The notes beneath the pieces are model-generated. The model was given only the letters and a program-made list of their open reading frames with translations. It searched no databases and had not been told where the DNA came from. The position numbers and the translations under genes are program-made. Below are positions 59,352 to 64,000 of a stretch of 64,000 nt of DNA, piece by piece (position 1 is the first letter of the stretch; each line of letters begins with the position of its first letter). The stretch covers positions 16,106,787 through 16,170,786 of the forward strand of contig CM063248.1 in the NCBI GenBank assembly GCA_032158295.1, written 5' to 3'. The DNA is from Pycnopodia helianthoides. Lineage: Eukaryota; Echinodermata; Asteroidea; Forcipulatida; Asteriidae.

Positions 59352-59960
59352 GGAGTCGGTTTGGATATTCATTATCTCAATGAGAGAGTCCTGGGACCAC
59401 CTCTACAGAGCCGTTTCTGATTGGGACTTGAACATGAAGTCGGAACTGAAAAAAGTCTGGTTTCAAATTTGGAACCAGGTAACCCAAGGAACCGCCCATG
59501 CTTAAAACTTAAGATACAACTGTCAGACAATGAGGGTGATTGCAAGCAGTTTGAGAATTAACAAGCAGAGCAGTTGCAGGCGGTATGAGGACTAAAGGTT
59601 CGGTGATAAGAAAAGGCAACAACATACCTTGCTAGGTCAGGTTTTTTCTTTAGATGCTCTATCCTTATAAAGATGCAATTGATGTCTGGTTGATTAAGTG
59701 CTTGCAGTGTCCACTGGTACATTAAGCAGTAACGTTACAGAATGATGGTTCAAACTATACGAAACTGCCTTATCTGCCAAAGAAATTAGAACAACATTTT
59801 AAATTTAGTTTGATAATTTTATTTTGTTGTACATTCATAGTGGGAGGGCTTTTATCTATAGAAGCCTCAGACACATGAATTAAGATTGCATGTAATACAA
59901 GCAAGTTTTGAACTGCAAACAAAATCTGTGTCGCCCCAAAGACTTTTTCCTGCATTTGGA
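59352..59960 (-). other. Diverged E5 block and flanks
   Basis: 59628 to ~59757 is a - strand E5 copy: donor AAG|GTATGTTG on -, body with TTGCATCTTTATAAGGATAG, diverged acceptor side. 59470-59620 matches the spacer of the 640-bp units (CAAGCAGAGCAGTTGCAGGC). It shows that the array family once extended to at least 59.8 kb. Confidence 0.45.
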
Positions 59961-60780
59961 GTCACACAAACTTGTTCCAATGTTCCTTCACACAAACTTT
60001 CTCCTGCTTTTTAAAGAAATTTGTTTCAGTCACGAGACTTTCTCCTGTGTTTTGATTGACGCTATGTTTACATTAAAAACAAAATTCTGTGACGTCACAT
60101 AGACTTTCTCCTGCATCTTCAGAGAAATCTGTGCCACACAGACTTTTTACTTGTTTCAAGTGACATAGGCTCTACACCAATAAGACAAATCTGCAACGTC
60201 ACACAGACTTTCTCCTGTACGAGTGGTGCAGAGTCAACATAAATAAAAAGTTATGTGCCGTCACACAAAGATGCTGTCGTATTTCAGTGAAGCAGAGTCA
60301 ACATCACCAAGAAAAATGTGTTGTCATACAGACTAATCTTAGTAACTCAAACACTCTCTCCTATATTTTGAGAGACAGACTCTACATCTGTATGAAAAAT
60401 CTATGCCATCACACAGACTCTCTCCAAAGTTTGCAGTGTTGCTGATTCTAGATACATGAGAAAAATTTCTGCCAACACACAAACTTTCTGTTGTTTTGGG
60501 AGTTTTGCAGATTTCGTATCAAAAAGAAAACTGTGTGCCGTCCAAACTCTCCCCTGTGTTTGTAGTTACGCAGATTTAACATCATTAAGTAATATATGTG
60601 TCACCACACAGGCAATCTTCAGTAATTGGACTCTACATTAATAAGAAAAGTCTACAATGTCATACAGACTCCTGAAAAATCTGTGCCGCCACACAGACTT
60701 TCTTCTGTATTTGGAGTGATTCAAAGTTTACATCACTCAACAAAATCTGTGCCATCATTCACATTTTTCTCCAGCATTTA
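59925..60780 (-). repeat. 66-bp minisatellite, degenerate minus block
   Basis: About 13 poor units (CACAGACTTTCTCCTGTGTT, TTTACATTAAAAACAAAATT). Spacing is irregular, so it is old. Confidence 0.65.
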
Positions 60781-61125
60781 AGTCTGTATGACAACACATA
60801 TTTTGCTTGTTGAGGTTGACTCTGCTTCACTGACAACACATAACTTTTTTTATTTACAAGAAAAAGTCTGTGTGACGGCACAGATTCGTCTTATTGCTGT
60901 AGACTCTGCATCACTTCGAACGCAGCAGAAAGACTGTGTGATGGCACAGATTTTTCTTTTTGATGTAGGCTCTGCGCCAATCAATCAATCAATCAATCAA
61001 TCAAAAAAATTTATATAGCGCCAGTATCCATAAGTATGTTCAAAGGCGCTTTGACAAAGAATCTATTGCATAGAAAAACATAGGAGAAAGTCTGTGTGAT
61101 GGCACAAATTCATCTTATTGCTGTC
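60781..61125 (+). repeat. 66-bp minisatellite, plus units (second orientation switch)
   Basis: GAAAAAGTCTGTGTGACGGC and TTGATGTAGGCTCTGCG show a return to + orientation. The block is interrupted at 60978-61065 by an (AATC)n-associated element and cut at ~61125 by the retrotransposon. Confidence 0.7.
60978..61065. mobile_element. (AATC)n plus TTTATATAGCGCC element fragment
   Basis: Six AATC repeats, then AAAAAAATTTATATAGCGCC and a GGCGCTTTGACAAAG end with partly inverted GGCGC motifs. This resembles a short dispersed repeat widespread in marine invertebrate genomes (recalled, not searched). It sits inside the 66-bp repeat. Confidence 0.5.
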
Positions 61126-61949
61126 GGGATTAAAAGGGTTAGGATTGACCGGGATCGGATGAGGAGAGACGAGTGCTCCTCTCCCCATGAAATAATCCTG
61201 TGGTCAGCGTCATACTCATAGCCTCTCCTAACCAGACTCCTACTGCTCAGCTTTACGTGCTGATCCTGTTTCCCACTGAGAGCAGAGGTGTGAAGGCGGG
61301 TTTCTGGCACCTCAAAACTTTGATTCCAAACCCGGGCAGATGGGGCTTGTTAACCCTGCTAGGTAACCCTTCTTGGAGACGATGTACACTGATCACAAAT
61401 CCCCAAACCAGGCATGGCAGATGAACTATTGGTTGGTCAATGGCATGGTTGGAACTATCTTAGTGGAAGGGGCTTTCTTTCTTCTGAGCACTGCGGGGCA
61501 GTACTCGTGTTCTCCAGCTGTCGAGCACAGGCTCTCCGTTGGATACCGACCACTGGAGCCCAGAGAGTGTCGCTACATCTGCGCAACGTATGCTACACTA
61601 TAAACACATGGCGCAGGCCTTCAGGATCAGGCTGAGGTGTGGAGATGTTTCAAGTCTCATGGCGATGGAGACTCTGGCGGTGCTGGCAGGCTTGAGCAGC
61701 TTGGAGCTGGTAGTACAGATCTCTACACATGAGCGGCTTGGGAGTGATGGTCGTACGCATCTTGAGGACGACGAGTGTGTGAAGCGACCAGGCTGCCCTT
61801 TTTGGGGGGTTGCACTGCCTGCCCCTACCAGGGGACGCCCCAATAAAAGACAGGGTAAAAAAAAGCTGTCTGCCCCTTTTTCCTGGCTGGCAGCCCACGG
61901 CCAGCGGGACTTCAACTTGCGGGAAGAATACACAGAAAGAAAAAAAAAA

Positions 61950-62830
61950 TCAAGTAAATAAACGTTTAATCCTAGGAACCTGGAATGTTCGAACTCTCTT
62001 GGACTCCGAAACTAGACCCGAGAGACGTACTGCCCTTCTTGACAGAGAGCTCTCTCGGTACTCCTTAGACATTGCAGCTCTTCAGGAAACTCGTCTAGCT
62101 GGGTCAGGTGAGCTCAAAGAGAACAACTATACTTTGTTTTGGTCAGGAAGAGAAGTTGGAATGAGAAGAGAAGCCGGTGTTGGTCTTGCAATAGCAAACA
62201 GCATAGCCAGAAACCTAACTACCTTCCCAAAGGCAATCTTAGACAGGCTGATGATCTTAAAGATCCAAATAAACGACAAAACTCCCCTTCATCTTCATAT
62301 AATTAATGCTTATGCCCCTACACTTCCCAGCAGCAAGGACTCTAAACATCAGTTTTATAAAGATCTTTCTCGGTTGTAGCAAGGCATCCCACTCCACGAC
62401 AAAATCATTTGTTTGGGTGACTTCAATGCACGGGTTGGCTCAAATAACACTACCTGGGTCGGGGCACTTGGCAGTTTTGGGAAAGGTAATCTCAACTCTA
62501 ACGGAGAGCTGCTTCTTTCCTTCAGCAAAGAGTTCCACCTAGCAGTCACCAATATTTTCTCCAATATGCCTGACAAATGGATCTACTCTGGAAACACCCC
62601 ACGTTCTAAATGCTGGCACCTTCTGGATTGTGTTCTTACTAGGAGATGTGACCTTCATGATATATGCATCACCTGTGTTAGCGGCGCAGAGTGTCAGACA
62701 GATCATCAGCTCATTCGCACATATGCAAATCTACATATACGCTCACCCAAAACAAAAACTGCTCCAAAGCCAAGACGTCACATTGATGTGTCTAAGCTTT
62801 CCTCACTTGAGCACCGCACAAATCTACAAG
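61950..62830 (+). pseudogene. LINE endonuclease domain, one nonsense codon
   Basis: The frame runs LILGTWNVRTLLDSETR, ALQETRLAGS, HIINAYAP, CLGDFNARVG and ECQTDHQLIRTYANLH. These are the usual APE-endonuclease landmarks: Asn in GTWN, Glu in QETR, Asp/Asn in GDFNA, His in TDH. All lie in the same frame, broken only by TAG at 62377-62379. The domain would nick target DNA to prime reverse transcription. A later frameshift at ~62870 ends it. As it stands, the copy is not translatable as a whole. Confidence 0.85.
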
Positions 62831-62891
62831 CTGCTGTTACTCAAGCCATTAGTAATTCTGACATCAGTGGTGCGGACTCAGAACATCCAAG

Positions 62892-63100
62892 TTTGAAGCC
62901 TTCATTGACTTCTCCAAGCCGTTTGACTCGTTCCTCACCTATGCTGGGGGAGACCATCACACGATCAGGAAGTTTCATGCTGGATGAATGGTCAGTTTCT
63001 GCTGCCGGCTCTACTTGAGATCCCTTCAAAGTCAACCTTGGCGTGAAGCAGGTCGGGTGCTAGCCCCTACATTCCTATCTCTGTCACATATTAGAAGTTG
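62892..63100 (+). pseudogene. LINE reverse transcriptase remnant
   Basis: One frame reads AFIDFSKPFDS at ~62898-62930, matching RT motif A (hydrophobic-D...F-D), then TIRKFHAGW. In another frame DPFKVNLGVKQ at 63019-63051, next to a TGA, matches the region before the B motif, followed by VLAPTF. The N-terminal RT motifs before A are missing, so EN is joined almost directly to motif A. Motif C (YADD) is not found. Confidence 0.7.
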
Positions 63101-63299
63101 CTCATCGTCAACTGGAGGTTTCAACACGCTTGCGTGAACTTCAACATGACACTGAAAGCAGCTCAAAATATCATCCACGCACTGCGTCATGATGCGTCTG
63201 GCTCATCACGAGTTCAGACTTGTCAACAGTTCGCATACCCACTGCTTTGGTCTCACAAATACATGGTCCAACCATGTGTACTCTACTGTCACACTCTTA

Positions 63300-63994
63300 A
63301 CGACCAGCTTTAAGTGTTGCCTCATTTCACCTATCTCAGCAGACAGTCTCAGCGACAAACTTGGATAAAGAGTCAACAAAGAGGATCTGCTGCAGCAGCA
63401 TCCTTTGGTCGCTAATCACAGAGTTTGTTTAACAGGGCATCAAAAACCTTACTAATGAAAGGTGTCAGGCAGTGGTACTATCATGCTCTACCTAAATTGC
63501 GTGTACTGAAACATACACAGTATACCAAAGACATATCCGGAAACTTAATCAAATTCAACTCCCATCTTCGTACCATCCTCAATATCAAGTGGTCTGACCA
63601 TATCACCTACGTATGGACAACTCACCGTCTACGAAGCAGATATTCTACAGGGAACTGGCGGAGGGGTTCGTCATAGAGGCCGCCCTCAACTCCATTTCAA
63701 GGACTGTCTGAAACGTCATCTCCAAGCATCTGGCATTCCAACCAACACATGGAAAGACATGGCAAAGGAGAGGCCAACATGGCGTTCACTCACCAAGAGT
63801 GGGGCTGGTCAGCTTAGGAAGCCAGGGCAGAAGCTGCAGAGATTAGGAGGATGCGGCCTCACGATAGAGCGGTCCATCCTGAGGAAGCATCCCTCAAACG
63901 CAGACACTTTGGCCGTCATACAGCTGCCAGGATTGGCCTATACTTTCATGAGAAGGCTTGTCAACTCAAACTTCGCAACTCAACCCCCCAATAG
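63300..63994 (+). pseudogene. LINE C-terminal region remnant
   Basis: Scattered frames read LPHFTYL, VYQRHIRKLNQ, LRTILNIKWSDHIT, KQIFYRELAEG, then HRGRPQLHFKDCLKRHLQAS with TWKDMAKERPTWRSLTKSGA, and finally a basic tail ending in TAG at 63992-63994. The order matches the end of GTWNVRTL-type LINE ORFs. At least three frameshifts. Confidence 0.75.
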
Positions 63995-64000
63995 TCATAC

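Larger units (their letters stand above)
61125..63994 (+). mobile_element. Decayed non-LTR retrotransposon (LINE), internally deleted
   Basis: GC-richer than the surroundings. Order: 5' untranslated part (~61125-61950), APE-type endonuclease (61960-62800), fragments of reverse transcriptase (62892-63100), a C-terminal region (63300-63994). It interrupts a 66-bp repeat unit (TTATTGCTGT then GGGATT). RT is too short: only the motif A region and the stretch before motif C are recognisable. Stops and frameshifts throughout. The overall pattern resembles RTE-like elements annotated as craniofacial development protein 2-like. The 3' end lies at or beyond the window edge. Confidence 0.85.

Noticed and set aside
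61598..61933. Minus-strand ORF of 111 codons
   Set aside because: Antisense to the 5' region of the LINE; no homology recognised.

Overview
This window looks like eukaryotic, AT-rich, repeat-dominated genomic DNA from a marine invertebrate. An echinoderm, possibly a sea star, is my best guess. That guess rests on recalled resemblance of the TTAA-flanked MITEs, the TTTATATAGCGCC element and the GTWNVRTL-type LINE to repeats common in echinoderm assemblies; I could not search a database. There are no prokaryotic operons, no rRNA or tRNA gene that I could find, and no long intact protein-coding gene. What exists is short exon-like blocks with GT-AG borders, set in minisatellites.

Layout. (1) 1-300: the end of a gene on +, a terminal exon with a short coding tail and a poly(A) signal. 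(2) About 1.0-27.7 kb: three tandem segmental units starting near 1.03, 8.95 and 18.44 kb. Each carries, in order, a terminal-exon-like block with AATAAA, a ~100-bp minisatellite and a long 66-bp minisatellite. The first two end with two short open exons and a ~109-bp minisatellite. The third instead carries more copies of a second exon-like block. The reading E0 to E3 to E4 can be joined in frame across units, so a small multi-exon gene family in tandem copies is possible but unproven. (3) About 27.8-46.2 kb: a very large imperfect inverted repeat centred near 37.1 kb. Each arm holds a noncoding-looking exon with good splice sites, a conserved 69-codon ORF, a G/C-rich block and a 3-kb array of an 86-bp dimeric minisatellite. 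The left arm alone carries a 403-bp MITE and a 618-bp fold-back hairpin element. The centre holds a 61-67-bp minisatellite with a CCCTAA-containing motif and alternating A and T tracts. (4) 46.2-48 kb: partial duplicates and little else. (5) 48.05-53.9 kb: about nine tandem ~640-bp units on the - strand, each with an exon-like block plus 66-bp repeats. Two units are interrupted at the same site by huge homopolymer runs (T164-G95 and G197). (6) 54-61.1 kb: degenerate 66-bp repeats mostly on -, simple minisatellites and two more TTAA MITEs. (7) 61.1-64 kb: a decayed, internally deleted non-LTR retrotransposon on + with an APE endonuclease domain and remnants of reverse transcriptase.

The 66-bp repeat and the exon-like block E5 lie on + left of 28 kb and mostly on - right of 48 kb, so the whole window is roughly head-to-head about ~37 kb. 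If transcribed across, it would make long double-stranded RNA. No function can be assigned to the exon family from sequence alone.
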